DNA of 64,000 nucleotides, taken from positions 1 through 64,000 of the forward strand of contig CAVWKG010000007.1 in assembly GCA_963755375.1 (NCBI GenBank), written 5' to 3'. The notes below the pieces were generated by a model. That model ran no database searches and was not told the origin of the DNA. It was given only the letters and a program-made list of their open reading frames with translations. A program made the translations under genes and the position numbers. Positions 33,937 through 42,452 of this stretch are shown here, one piece after another (position 1 is the stretch's first letter; every line of letters begins with the position of its first letter). The stretch comes from Bog-473 sp963755375. Lineage in GTDB: Bacteria > Actinomycetota > Acidimicrobiia > Acidimicrobiales > RAAP-2.

Positions 33937-35625
33937 CTACGACTCGTTGGTGACAACGTTGTCAGCGCCGTCCGCATGGCGCCGGCGGAGCTCTCGCTTG
34001 AGGACCTTGCCGCTGGCGTTCACCGGCAGCGCGTCGACGAGGGCGACACCGCGGGGCACTTTGTAGTTGGCCATGGCCTCCCGTGACCAGCCGAGGATGG
34101 CACGTCCGAGCCCGACGGGGTCGGCGCCGGCGGCTGCGGCCGCCGTGGGCACCACGTAGGCGCAGCCCACCTCCCCCAAGCGATCGTCCGGTACGCCGAC
34201 CACGGCCACCTGGGCGACAGCCTCGTGCCCGCGCAGAATGGACTCGATCTCGGCCGGGTAGGCGTTGAAGCCGCCCACGACGAACATGTCCTTGACCCGA
34301 TCGGTGATCGTGACATTGCCGGCCGCGTCGAGGACGCCGATGTCGCCGGTGTGCAACCAGCCCTTGGCGTCGATCGCCTCGGCCGTTGCTGCTGCGTTGC
34401 CCCAGTAGCCCGGCATCACCGTGTAGCCGCGCACCACGATCTCGCCCGGTTCACCCGACGGCACGTCGGCGCCTTCCGCCACGGCGCGGACCTCCAAGCC
34501 GGGGATCGCACGCCCCGAGGTGGCGGCGACCACTTCGGGCGGATCGCTGCGACGACACATGGTCACCGTCCCACACGATTCGGTCAGTCCGTAGGCGGTC
34601 AGGACGGTGTCGAAGCCGAGCTCGTCGCGCATCGCCTGCACCAGCTCGACCGGCACCACGGCCGCGCCGGTGACCCCGAGCCGGAGCGAGGACAGGTCGT
34701 GCTCGGCGCGCTGCGGGTCCGCCAGCAGCGTCTGGTAGAGCGTCGGCGGCCCGGGTAGCACGCTGATGCGTTCCGTGCCGATGCGTGTCAGGACCGCGGA
34801 CGGATCGAACACCGGCTCGGGCACCACGGTGGCACCGGCCATGAGGCAGGCCAGGATGCCCGCCTTGTACCCGAACGTGTGGAAGAAGGGGTTGACGACG
34901 AGATAGCGGTCGCCCGCACGGAGCCCGACGATGGACGACCAGGTCCCGAACGTGCGCAGCGACTGCGCGTGCGTCGCGCCCGCACCCTTGGGGCGACCGG
35001 TCGTGCCCGAGGTGAAGATCAGATCCGAGACGTCCCCGGGTTGCACCGCGGCGGCGCGCGCGGCGACGACCTCCGGATCGAGGCCGTCGCCGGCCTCGAG
35101 GAAGTCGCCCAGGCGCGTCAACGGCAGGGCCCCGCTGTCGGCGGAGCTCGGAGCCGCGCCCTCGTCGCGCAGGAGGAGGACACGGGCCAGATCGCCGGTG
35201 TCCTGACCGGCCAGCATGGACGGATAGTCGGCGCCCAGGAAGCCCCGTACGGTGACCAGCGTCGATGCGCCGGAGTCGCCGATGATGTACGCCGCCTCGC
35301 CGCCCTTGAACCGGGTGTTCAGCGGTACCAGGACCGCACCGGCCCGCAGCAGACCCAAGGCGGCGAGCATCCACTCTGCGCAGTTGGGCGCCCAGATGGC
35401 GGCCCGGTCCCCCGCACCGACGCCGGCCGCCACGAAACCGCGGGCGTAGCGGTCGACCTCCCGGGCCAACTGCGCGTAGGTGAGCCGCACCGCGCCGTCG
35501 ACCAGTGCCTCCGTGGCGCCGTGGCGCCGCGCCGCGTCCTCGACCAAGCGGGGCACCGTGCCCCAGATGAGGTCGGCGCGCGGATCCTCCTGGTCGGCCG
35601 GGGCTCCGCCGATCCCGACCGTCAC
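33937..35625 (-). CDS. fadD3: FadD3-like acyl-CoA ligase (HIP-CoA ligase family)
   Basis: 562 aa. In mycobacteria FadD3 attaches CoA to the steroid C/D-ring propionate HIP. Motifs: P-loop FTSGTTGRPKGAGATHA (about 202-218), NPFFHTFGYKAGILACL (about 238-254), the VLPGPPTLYQTLLADP segment, TAYGLTESCGTVTMCR (about 344-359), and the C-terminal PVNASGKVLKRELR with catalytic Lys. PFFHTFGYKAGILACL and VLPGPPT are very close to FadD3. The GTG at 35625 overlaps the SDR stop (GTGA 35622-35625). About 60 residues longer than M. tuberculosis FadD3, partly from Ala-rich inserts. Steroid specificity is inferred from similarity and neighbours. Confidence 0.85.
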   Translation of the reverse strand: MTVGIGGAPADQEDPRADLIWGTVPRLVEDAARRHGATEALVDGAVRLTYAQLAREVDRYARGFVAAGVGAGDRAAIWAPNCAEWMLAALGLLRAGAVLVPLNTRFKGGEAAYIIGDSGASTLVTVRGFLGADYPSMLAGQDTGDLARVLLLRDEGAAPSSADSGALPLTRLGDFLEAGDGLDPEVVAARAAAVQPGDVSDLIFTSGTTGRPKGAGATHAQSLRTFGTWSSIVGLRAGDRYLVVNPFFHTFGYKAGILACLMAGATVVPEPVFDPSAVLTRIGTERISVLPGPPTLYQTLLADPQRAEHDLSSLRLGVTGAAVVPVELVQAMRDELGFDTVLTAYGLTESCGTVTMCRRSDPPEVVAATSGRAIPGLEVRAVAEGADVPSGEPGEIVVRGYTVMPGYWGNAAATAEAIDAKGWLHTGDIGVLDAAGNVTITDRVKDMFVVGGFNAYPAEIESILRGHEAVAQVAVVGVPDDRLGEVGCAYVVPTAAAAAGADPVGLGRAILGWSREAMANYKVPRGVALVDALPVNASGKVLKRELRRRHADGADNVVTNES

Positions 35626-36443
35626 GGATGCTGGCTGCTCACGGAGATGACCTCCCCGGAGAGATAGGACGAGTAGTCGCTGGCCAGGAACACAATGACA
35701 TTGGCGACCTCCCATGTCTCGGCGCCGCGCCCGAAGAGCTCTCGGCGCCGCAGGACGGCGAGATCCTCGTCGGGGATGGCCCGGTTCAGGAATGGGTGCT
35801 CAGCCAGGCTGGGCGACACGGCATTGACACGGACTCCCGCCGGGGCCGCCTCGGCGGCCGCGCAGCGGGTGAGCGCCATGACGCCGGCCTTGGCCGCGGC
35901 GTAGTGCGCCTGGCCCGGCTGCGCCCGCCAGCCCAGCACCGAGGCGTTGTTCACGATGACGCCCGACTTCTGGGGCAGCATTCGGGTCAGCGCGGCGCGG
36001 GTGCAGCGGAACGTGCCCGTCAGCGTGATGTCGAGCACCGTGGACCACTGCTCGTCGGTCATCTCCACGAGCGGTACCGTGCCCCCGAGCCCGGCGTTGT
36101 GCACCGCCACGTCGATGCGGCCGAAACGCGCGACCGCACCCTCGTAGAGCGCTCCCACCTGCGCCTCGTCGCGCACGTCGCAGGCCAACGCATGCACGCG
36201 ACCCGACCCCTCCACCCCCGCTTCGCCCGTCAGCTGCTCGGTCGTCTCGGCCAGGCGCCGTTCGTGGGCGTCGGACAGCAGCACCGACCCACCCTCTTCC
36301 AGGCAGCGTCGGGCCGTCGCCGATCCGATGCCGGTGCCGGCGGCCGCGGTCACGACGACGACCTTGCCCTCCAGGAGTCCATGGCCGCCCGGGGGCGTCG
36401 GAGGGGGCGGCGGGTCGAAGGACGCATCGAGACTGGTGCTCAC
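35622..36443 (-). CDS. ipdF: SDR oxidoreductase, IpdF-like
   Basis: 273 aa. In mycobacteria IpdF reduces/oxidises the 5-hydroxy/oxo group of HIP-CoA in steroid C/D-ring degradation. Rossmann motif VTAAAGTGIGSATARR (about 32-47), NAG of VHNAGLGG (about 115-122), catalytic Ser and YxxxK in NASVLGWRAQPGQAHYAAAK (about 169-188). The combination TAAAGTGIGSATARR, NNASVLGWRAQ and FLASDYSSYLSGEVISVS is close to the mycobacterial IpdF sequence as I know it. The GTG start overlaps the FadE30-like stop (GTGA, 36440-36443) and its stop overlaps the FadD3-like start. Confidence 0.87.
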   Translation of the reverse strand: MSTSLDASFDPPPPPTPPGGHGLLEGKVVVVTAAAGTGIGSATARRCLEEGGSVLLSDAHERRLAETTEQLTGEAGVEGSGRVHALACDVRDEAQVGALYEGAVARFGRIDVAVHNAGLGGTVPLVEMTDEQWSTVLDITLTGTFRCTRAALTRMLPQKSGVIVNNASVLGWRAQPGQAHYAAAKAGVMALTRCAAAEAAPAGVRVNAVSPSLAEHPFLNRAIPDEDLAVLRRRELFGRGAETWEVANVIVFLASDYSSYLSGEVISVSSQHP

Positions 36444-37645
36444 GCCACCCCTTTTGGCTCGGGCGGCAGGCCGAGCACCCGCTCGCCGATGATGTTCCGC
36501 TGAATCTGGTTGGACCCACCGTAAATGGTCTCCGAGCGCGCGAAGAGAAAGGAGCGTTGGAGTTCTCCCAGCCCGTACCCGCCGTTCTCGGGGAGCGGCT
36601 CCCCGTCCAGGACGGTCGCCGCCGGCCCCAGAATGCCCATGGTCAGCTCGCCGAGCCGCTGGTGCCAGCTCCCCCAGTAGAGCTTGGCGATGGAGGCCTC
36701 GGGCGGGGCCACCGGCCCCTCGACCCCGGCGAGGCTGCGCAGCGTGTTGTAGCGCATGATCGTCAGCTCGATATGCGCCTGGGCCAGCTGCTGGCGCACC
36801 ACCGGGTCACGTGCCTTGCCGTTCTCCTCCGCCAGCGCCACCACCCGGTCCAACTCGCGCCGGAACCCGAGCTGGTGGCCGAGCAGCGCCACTCCGCGCT
36901 CGAAGGCCAGGGTGGCCAGCGCCACGCGCCATCCCTTTCCCACGACGCCCACCACGTTCTCGACATGGGTGCGGGCGCCGTCGAAGAACACCTCGTTGAA
37001 TTCGCTGGTGCGGGTGAGCTGGGTGATGGGCCGCACCTCGACGCCCGGCTGGTCCATGGGGACCAGGAGATACGACAGCCCCCGGTGGCGCGCCGAGCCG
37101 GGGTCGGTCCGGCACACCACGAAGCACCAATCCGCCAAGTGGGCCAGTGACGTCCACACCTTCTGCCCCGTGACCACCCACTGATCGCCGTCGCGCTCGG
37201 CCCTGGTCTTGACATTGGCCAGGTCGCTCCCGGCGTCGGGCTCGGAATAGCCCTGGCACCACAGCTCGCCGCCCTCCCGGATGGGCGGGAGGAAACGCGC
37301 CTTCTGCTCGGGCGTGCCGTAGTGGATCAGCGTCGGGCCGAGCAGCCCCTCGCCCATGACGTTGACCCGCCCCGGTGCCGCGGCCCGGGCGTACTCCTCG
37401 TTGAAGATGACCTGCTCGGTCATGGTGGCGCCGCGGCCCCCGTACTCGACCGGCCAGCCCAGGCAGGTCCAGCCGCCGCCCGCCAGCACCTTCTCCCAGC
37501 GTCGCCGGACCTCGAAGCCGAAGGTCTCGTCGCCCGAGCCGCCCCGGCCCCCGAGGTCGGCGTATTCGCCCACCAGGTGCTCTTTGAGGAACTCCCGGAC
37601 CTCCTGGCGGAACGCGACGTCCCCGGGGCGGTCGCGCAGATCCAT
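36440..37645 (-). CDS. fadE30: Acyl-CoA dehydrogenase, FadE30-like
   Basis: 401 aa FAD enzyme that desaturates an acyl-CoA. Features: WCQGYSEPDAGSDLANVKTR (about 130-149), TGQKVWTSLAHLADW (about 159-173), the FERG of LAFERGVALLG, and the C-terminal IYGGSNQIQRNIIGERVLGL (about 376-395), with the catalytic Glu region upstream. Mycobacterial FadE30 acts in the same pathway as FadD3 and IpdF. GTGA overlap with ipdF. The ATG at 37645 matches the family N-terminus (MDLRDRPGDVAFRQEVREFL). Upstream lies the CoA-transferase gene, 45 bases away on the same strand. Confidence 0.87.
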   Translation of the reverse strand: MDLRDRPGDVAFRQEVREFLKEHLVGEYADLGGRGGSGDETFGFEVRRRWEKVLAGGGWTCLGWPVEYGGRGATMTEQVIFNEEYARAAAPGRVNVMGEGLLGPTLIHYGTPEQKARFLPPIREGGELWCQGYSEPDAGSDLANVKTRAERDGDQWVVTGQKVWTSLAHLADWCFVVCRTDPGSARHRGLSYLLVPMDQPGVEVRPITQLTRTSEFNEVFFDGARTHVENVVGVVGKGWRVALATLAFERGVALLGHQLGFRRELDRVVALAEENGKARDPVVRQQLAQAHIELTIMRYNTLRSLAGVEGPVAPPEASIAKLYWGSWHQRLGELTMGILGPAATVLDGEPLPENGGYGLGELQRSFLFARSETIYGGSNQIQRNIIGERVLGLPPEPKGVA

Positions 37646-37690
37646 CGCCGGCGAGCGTAGCCAAGCCGGCGCGCCCGACCTGACGGGTCG

Positions 37691-39088
37691 TCAGATCCCA
37701 GCGTTGGCCGGCAGCCAGGCCGGGGCGTGGGTGCCGATGGGGGAGGTCGGCACCTCCCAGCGGCCCGGTGTGGCCGGGAGGTGCGCCACGGGGCCCAGAT
37801 GGTGCAGCCGCCCGTAGGGCGTGTCACTGGTGACGACGAAGGGCGCGAGATCGCCGAAACCGGTCGCTCGCCCGACCGGGGCCGGAACCTCGGTGAACCA
37901 GCGGGCGGTCTGACACAGCGAGGCGCGCACGTGATAGCTGCCCCCCTCGCGGGCCCGGCGCCACAGGGCGGCCATGGTGCCGAGCGCGGCCAGATACCCC
38001 GTCGTGTAGTCGCACGCCGCCGCGGGCAGCAGCTCGGGATGATCAGGGCCGCCCTGACCGATGGCGATGCCCGAGGTGGTCTGGGCCATCTGCTCCCAGC
38101 CCGGACGCAGGCGCCACGGCCCGGCATCGCCGTAGCAATTGATGGTCACCGCGACGATGCCGGGGCGCAGCTCCGCCAGCTCCTCGGGAGCGAAGCCCCG
38201 GCGCGCCAGAGAGCCGCCCCGGTAACCCTGGGTGAACACGTCGGCGCCCGCGGCCAAACTGCGCAACGTCGTCACGCCGGCGGGGTCGTCGAGCTCCAGG
38301 CAGCACGAGCGCTTGCCGTGGCTGGTGTCCATCACGAAGAGTGGGATGTTCTCCAGGCGGGACGAGTTCACCAGCAGCACCTCTGCCCCGTGCTCCGCAA
38401 GCGTGCGCGCGTTCGTCGGTCCGGCCAACAGTCGGCTGAGGTCGAGCACCCGCACCCCGTCGAGAGGGCGCCGCATGCCGCGGGGTGGCTCCGGGGCGCT
38501 CTCCCCGATCTTCTCCACGCTGACCCGGCCCAGCGGTGCGACGGCCTCCGCCTGGGGATCGGCCGACCACTCCGCGACCGAGCGGGCCATGGCGCCGCAC
38601 GTCCCTGCGTCGGCCAGCGCGTCCTCGAGCGCGGGCGCGTCCCACCGGGCGACCCTGCCGGCGACCGCGTCGGCTCCGCTGTCCACGTCGCACCCGAGGA
38701 CCTCGCAGGTGCGCGCGGCGAGGTGGGCGAACCCGCCGTGCAGATGGACCCAGCGACCGTCACGGCAGCGGTACAACCCGACGAGCGGGCGCTCGAGGCT
38801 CATTGGCGCGGCCGGCAGCCCGCCACCCTCGAGTCGCTGGAGCTGGAACCCGACGAGCGACGCCCCGGCGTGCCGCCGCGGCACGGTGACCGGTTGTGCC
38901 TCGCCGGTGCGCTCCTCCCACAGCAGCGACGCCGCCGCGCCAATGCAACCGAGAACCGAGGCGGCACACTCGACCACGGGGAACGGTGTGGCGTAGAGCT
39001 GCCCGTCGCCTTCGAGATCCACCCGTTCGACCAGGGCGGCGGGCAACCCCACCTCGTGCAGCAGCCCAGGGACCAGCTCCGTACCCAC
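37691..39088 (-). CDS. CaiB/BaiF family CoA-transferase with unusual domain order
   Basis: 465 aa, class III CoA-transferase. The canonical N-terminal pattern of the family, GVRVLDLSRLLAGPTNART, appears only at about residue 220, followed by VLLVNSSRLENIPLFV and the GKRSCCLELDD element. The preceding 200 residues contain PFPVVECAASVLGCIGAA and ERTGEAQPVTV, which look like a middle or C-terminal part of the fold. So the protein appears to be a permuted or partly duplicated form. Start GTG at 39088; the ORF opens at 39181. It lies upstream of FadE30 in the catabolic cluster and may activate or recycle acyl-CoA substrates. Confidence 0.8.
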   Translation of the reverse strand: MGTELVPGLLHEVGLPAALVERVDLEGDGQLYATPFPVVECAASVLGCIGAAASLLWEERTGEAQPVTVPRRHAGASLVGFQLQRLEGGGLPAAPMSLERPLVGLYRCRDGRWVHLHGGFAHLAARTCEVLGCDVDSGADAVAGRVARWDAPALEDALADAGTCGAMARSVAEWSADPQAEAVAPLGRVSVEKIGESAPEPPRGMRRPLDGVRVLDLSRLLAGPTNARTLAEHGAEVLLVNSSRLENIPLFVMDTSHGKRSCCLELDDPAGVTTLRSLAAGADVFTQGYRGGSLARRGFAPEELAELRPGIVAVTINCYGDAGPWRLRPGWEQMAQTTSGIAIGQGGPDHPELLPAAACDYTTGYLAALGTMAALWRRAREGGSYHVRASLCQTARWFTEVPAPVGRATGFGDLAPFVVTSDTPYGRLHHLGPVAHLPATPGRWEVPTSPIGTHAPAWLPANAGI

Positions 39089-39225
39089 GCCGGCATCGTA
39101 GGGCGGCGCCGGTGCCCGGCGGAGCGCCGCCCGACCCTGGAATACTGGCCGGCGGAGCACGACACCGCGCAGCACGAACACGCCACGACCACCACGGCAC
39201 GGGCGGGTGCGGGAGGGAGGAACAC

Positions 39226-40431
39226 ATGGCCTACTCCCAGGGCCGGATCGTCCACGACGCCGACGCCCACATCATGGAGACGCCGACCTGGCTGCGCGAC
39301 CACGCGGAAGCCGCCTACCAGGACCGGTTGCCGGTGCTGCGGTACCCGGGCGGGAACGAACTGCGCCAGACCGGCGACCCGGCCGACCAGCAGCGTGATC
39401 TGGAGGCTTCGTTCGCAGCGCTGCGCGCCCGGCACGCCTCGCCCGAGTACCGGGCCGACGAAGAGGCCGAGATCATGGCGCGCAAGAATTTCGCCGCCAC
39501 GGGGGCCTTCATCGCCGAAGACCGGGCCCGCGCCCTCGATCTCCTCGGGTTCTCGAGCCAGCTCGTCTTCAACACGTTCCACAACGGGCGCCTGCACGAC
39601 ATGGAGCACACCGACGCCGACCTCGCCTACGCCGCCGCGCGGGCCCACAACCGGGGCATGCTCGAGTTCTGCTCGGTCGACCCGCGCCTACTGCCCTCCC
39701 TGTACATCCCACTGGTCGACCCGGCCCGGGCCGCGGCCGCCACCGACGACGCACTCGAACAAGGCGCGGCGGCGCTGCTGGTCGCCTCGGGTTGCCCGCC
39801 GCGGCACTCGCCCAGCCATACCGACCTGTTCGGTGTGTGGGCCCGGGCCGAAGAGGCCGGCATCCCCGTCGTGTTCCATGTCGGTGGCACGGGGACCCTC
39901 ATCGACCCCAACTACTTCGTGAACGGAAAACCCGTTCCGCCCGACTTCCACGGCGGCGAGGAGAACTTCCGCTCGGTGGACTACATGGGCATCCCCGTCC
40001 CGCCGGCCCAGACGCTGGCCACGTTGATCTTCGACGGGGTGCTCGAGGCGTTTCCGGACCTGCACATCGGTGTCATCGAGCAGGGTGCCATCTGGGTACC
40101 GTCCTGGCTGCGCCAGATGGAGTCCGCCTTCGAGGCGTTCCACCGCCACGAGGAGCGCCTGCAGGAGCTCTCGCTCCGGCCGAGCGAGTACGTGCACCGC
40201 CAGTGCCGGTTCACGCCCTACCCCACAGAGGATGTCGGGTGGATCGTGGACCAGGCCGGCGCCGACCTCGTGCTGTTCTCGTCCGACTATCCGCACGTGG
40301 AGGGAGGGCGCAAGCCCTTGGAGCGCTTCGAGGCCTCGCTGGGCGATGCCGGTGTCGGGGTCCGCCAACAGTTCTATGCCGACAACTTCCTGTTCCTCAT
40401 GGGTAGCGCCGCCGCCGCGCTAGCGGCCTGA
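39226..40431 (+). CDS. Amidohydrolase family (Amidohydro_2) metal-dependent hydrolase
   Basis: 401 aa, TIM-barrel metal enzyme. The N-terminal motif HDADAHIMETPTWLRDHA (about 10-27) is the usual DxDxHxxE start, VVFHVGGTGT (about 221-230) is a metal-ligand His, GVIEQGAIWVPSWLRQM (about 284) and LFSSDYPHVEGG (about 346-357, with Asp) complete the site. Family members include decarboxylases and hydrolases of aromatic and cyclic compounds. It is transcribed away from the CoA-transferase gene; the two may share the 39089-39225 region. The ATG follows GGGAGGGAGGA. Reaction unknown; possibly the ring-opening or decarboxylating step of the adjacent catabolic cluster. Confidence 0.87.
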   Translation: MAYSQGRIVHDADAHIMETPTWLRDHAEAAYQDRLPVLRYPGGNELRQTGDPADQQRDLEASFAALRARHASPEYRADEEAEIMARKNFAATGAFIAEDRARALDLLGFSSQLVFNTFHNGRLHDMEHTDADLAYAAARAHNRGMLEFCSVDPRLLPSLYIPLVDPARAAAATDDALEQGAAALLVASGCPPRHSPSHTDLFGVWARAEEAGIPVVFHVGGTGTLIDPNYFVNGKPVPPDFHGGEENFRSVDYMGIPVPPAQTLATLIFDGVLEAFPDLHIGVIEQGAIWVPSWLRQMESAFEAFHRHEERLQELSLRPSEYVHRQCRFTPYPTEDVGWIVDQAGADLVLFSSDYPHVEGGRKPLERFEASLGDAGVGVRQQFYADNFLFLMGSAAAALAA

Positions 40432-40511
40432 ACGGCGACCACCGACACCGGAGCGCAGGCGGAACACCGCTGAGCACGGAGCGGTTGTCACGACGGAGAG
40501 AAAGGTTCGAA

Positions 40512-40973
40512 ATGTTCACCCGCAAGTCCTCCCGACAAGAGACGGCATTCGAAGTCACCAAGACGGACCAGGAGTGGAGGGACCTGCTCCAGGCTGACCG
40601 CTACGCCGTCCTGCGCCGGGCCGGGACCGAGCCCGCGTGGTCGGGTGACCTGCTGCACGTCGACGGCGAGGGCGTGTTCCGCTGCGCCGGGTGCGGCGCC
40701 GAACTCTTCGACACCGATGCCAAGTTCGAGTCCGGCACCGGGTGGCCCAGCTTCGACCGGGCCCGCGCCGGCGGCACCGTGATCGAGCACAAGGACCGCA
40801 GCTTCGGGATGGCCCGCACCGAGATCCTGTGCGCCCGGTGCGGTGGCCACCTGGGACATGTCTTCCGCGACGGGCCCACCGACACCGGGCAGCGGTACTG
40901 CGTCAATTCGCTCTCCCTGACCTACGAGCCGGAGGGCGGCGCCGCCGGGGCGGAGGCGGCGCCCCGGGCCTGA
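40512..40973 (+). CDS. msrB: Peptide methionine (R)-S-oxide reductase MsrB
   Basis: 153 aa. It reduces methionine-R-sulfoxide in proteins using thioredoxin. The structural zinc Cys pairs are CAGC (residues 58 and 61) and CARC (107 and 110); the catalytic Cys is in RYCVNS (Cys130). GTGWPSFDRA and GGHLGHVFRDGP are typical. The ATG at 40512 was chosen because it follows a GGAGAGAAAGG-type ribosome site; the frame extends to 40485. The Ala/Gly-rich last 12 residues are not conserved. Convergent with a tiny minus-strand gene that overlaps its end by 52 bases. Confidence 0.95.
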   Translation: MFTRKSSRQETAFEVTKTDQEWRDLLQADRYAVLRRAGTEPAWSGDLLHVDGEGVFRCAGCGAELFDTDAKFESGTGWPSFDRARAGGTVIEHKDRSFGMARTEILCARCGGHLGHVFRDGPTDTGQRYCVNSLSLTYEPEGGAAGAEAAPRA

Positions 40974-41104
40974 GCTCCGACCGGGCGTCCGTCGACCGCG
41001 GCGATGCGCGCCTCGAGACGTTCGGCCGCGGCACCCAGGCCGAGCCGACGCAGCGGGGCCGTACCGCAGATGTCACCCACCTCCTCCCGCGAGAAGTCGA
41101 TCAC
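40922..41104 (-). CDS. Possible small protein downstream of ssb
   Basis: 60 aa from the GTG at 41104. It overlaps the previous small gene's stop as GTGA (41101-41104). The first 40 residues (IDFSREEVGDICGTAP...) look like a real small helical domain; the end is low-complexity and overlaps msrB by 52 bases. No family is recognised. Support is only the GTGA coupling and coding-like amino acid use. Confidence 0.4.
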   Translation of the reverse strand: MIDFSREEVGDICGTAPLRRLGLGAAAERLEARIAAVDGRPVGAQARGAASAPAAPPSGS

Positions 41105-41295
41105 GTCGACCGGCGGCCCGGCTGCGCCCGGGCCCGCCCGCGCCGCCATAGCAGCAGCAGCACGACGGTGAACGCGAGCGCGCCCGCTGTCGCGCCCCCG
41201 ACGATCGCCGGCTCGACCACCGCGTGGGCTGCCGCACCGGCCACATGCGCCGTCAGGTCCGGCCATCCCGTGGTGGTGATCAGCCAGGGCACCAC
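41101..41295 (-). CDS. Small single-pass membrane protein downstream of ssb
   Basis: 64 aa from GTG 41295. The stop of ssb and this start are adjacent (TGA then GTG, no gap). The N-terminal half is loop-like (WLITTTGWPDLTAHVAGAA), then one transmembrane helix IVGGATAGALAFTVVLLLLW (about 32-51), then a basic tail. No family is recognised. The tight spacing supports a real gene in the ssb operon. Confidence 0.5.
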   Translation of the reverse strand: MVPWLITTTGWPDLTAHVAGAAAHAVVEPAIVGGATAGALAFTVVLLLLWRRGRARAQPGRRST

Positions 41296-41718
41296 TCAGA
41301 CCTCCACCGCCAGTGGATCGGCCCCGTCGGCAGCGGTGCCCTCCGGCGCGGCCGTCCCCCGTCGCTCGACCTTGTGGACGTCGGCCGTGGCGAAGCGCAG
41401 GCTGGGTCCGACCTCGTCCGCCGTGATCTCCACCTTGGAACGGTGCTCCCCCTCCTCGGTCTCCCAGGTCCGGTGCTCCAGCCGACCCGTCACGACGACC
41501 CGCATGCCCTTGGTGAGGCTGAGCGCCACGTTCTCCGCCAGGTCACGCCAACAGATGACGTCGAAGAATGACGTCGACTCCTGCCACTCCTGGGTCGTGC
41601 GGTCCTGCCAGCGACGGTTGACGGCGACGCCGAGCTGGGCTGTCGCCTGCCCCTCGCGGGTGTAGCGGATCTCCGGTTCACGGGTCAGGTTCCCGGTGAT
41701 CGTCGTGGTGTTGGCCAT
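41296..41718 (-). CDS. ssb: Single-stranded DNA-binding protein
   Basis: 140 aa OB-fold protein. Motifs: TTITGNLTREPEIRYT (about 4-19), ATAQLGVAVNRRWQD, SFFDVICWRDLAENVALSL (about 50-68), KGMRVVVTGRLEHRTWE (about 70-86). The ATG at 41718 gives the usual MANTTTITG start; an ATG two codons upstream (41724) is also possible. GAGG lies 8-12 bases upstream. Truncated relative to the 165-180 aa proteins: there is no acidic tail ending in DDDIPF, so this may be a secondary SSB. Two tiny coupled ORFs follow. Confidence 0.9.
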   Translation of the reverse strand: MANTTTITGNLTREPEIRYTREGQATAQLGVAVNRRWQDRTTQEWQESTSFFDVICWRDLAENVALSLTKGMRVVVTGRLEHRTWETEEGEHRSKVEITADEVGPSLRFATADVHKVERRGTAAPEGTAADGADPLAVEV

Positions 41719-41969
41719 CTGCATCCTCGCTTTCGTCGGGCCCTCCCTCCGAGGGCGCGACGCAGCGTGGTGACCCCTGCTTGGCGGGAACCTTGCCGAA
41801 AACCTTGCTGGCCCGGAATTTCGGCGCCGCCGGGTGTGCCCTCGGGACTTCGGCTTCACCCCCAGGCAGCGAAGCACGGCGCCAAAGCGTCCGGGGACCT
41901 CTCCCGCGCTCGATGGTCCGCCGAGTGCCCCGAGTCTGGCCCGGATCACAAGGCCGGCGTGACCGCTCG

Positions 41970-42242
41970 CTATTCGCGACCGCCCCGGAGCATGCGTCCG
42001 CCGATGACGTAGAGGATCACACCGACGAGGAGCGATCCGACGATGACCCAACGCACGGCATCCGTCTCGAGCGTCGTCGGTGCCCCGTTCGAACTGATCT
42101 CGGCGAAACCTCCGCCGATCACGAGCGCAGCGAAGGCCAGGATGCCGCAGACGAGCGAGCCCTTGCGGGCGTTGTTGCAGAAGAACCGGGACCGCGACAG
42201 GTCTGGCTTGGAGCCGTTCGAGACTTCCCCGCGGCCCGTCAC
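41970..42242 (-). CDS. Small two-helix membrane protein of unknown function
   Basis: 90 aa from the GTG at 42242. Two hydrophobic segments: LVCGILAFAALVIGGGFAEI (about 31-50) and WVIVGSLLVGVILYVIGGRM (about 65-84), joined by a short polar loop; basic ends. I do not recognise a family. The GTG overlaps the TGA of an upstream 17-codon frame (GTGA at 42239-42242), see next entry. The nearest gene upstream on the same strand is far away; ssb lies 252 bases downstream. Confidence 0.65.
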   Translation of the reverse strand: MTGRGEVSNGSKPDLSRSRFFCNNARKGSLVCGILAFAALVIGGGFAEISSNGAPTTLETDAVRWVIVGSLLVGVILYVIGGRMLRGGRE

Positions 42243-42292
42243 GCGTCGGCTGCGCACACGGCGACCTCGCCGATGTCGAGCAGTTCCTGCAT
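42239..42292 (-). CDS. Possible 17-aa leader peptide coupled to the membrane protein
   Basis: ATG 42292, peptide MQELLDIGEVAVCAADA, stop TGA at 42241-42239, overlapping the GTG of the following gene. TACCCT lies 8 bases before the ATG, the leaderless layout. It may only serve to bring ribosomes to the next start. Confidence 0.35.
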   Translation of the reverse strand: MQELLDIGEVAVCAADA

Positions 42293-42452
42293 TGACGTGA
42301 AGGGTACTGCAACCCAATTTTGCGGCCCCGTCGGCGGGGACCATCCCTCGGCGTTCCGCTCGGGTCAGGCGCTCCTCCGGCGGTCCGCGATGCTCCTCGG
42401 GCGCAACCCGATGGCACCCGATCAACCCCCACCCCGAGCTAGGTTTCCCAGC

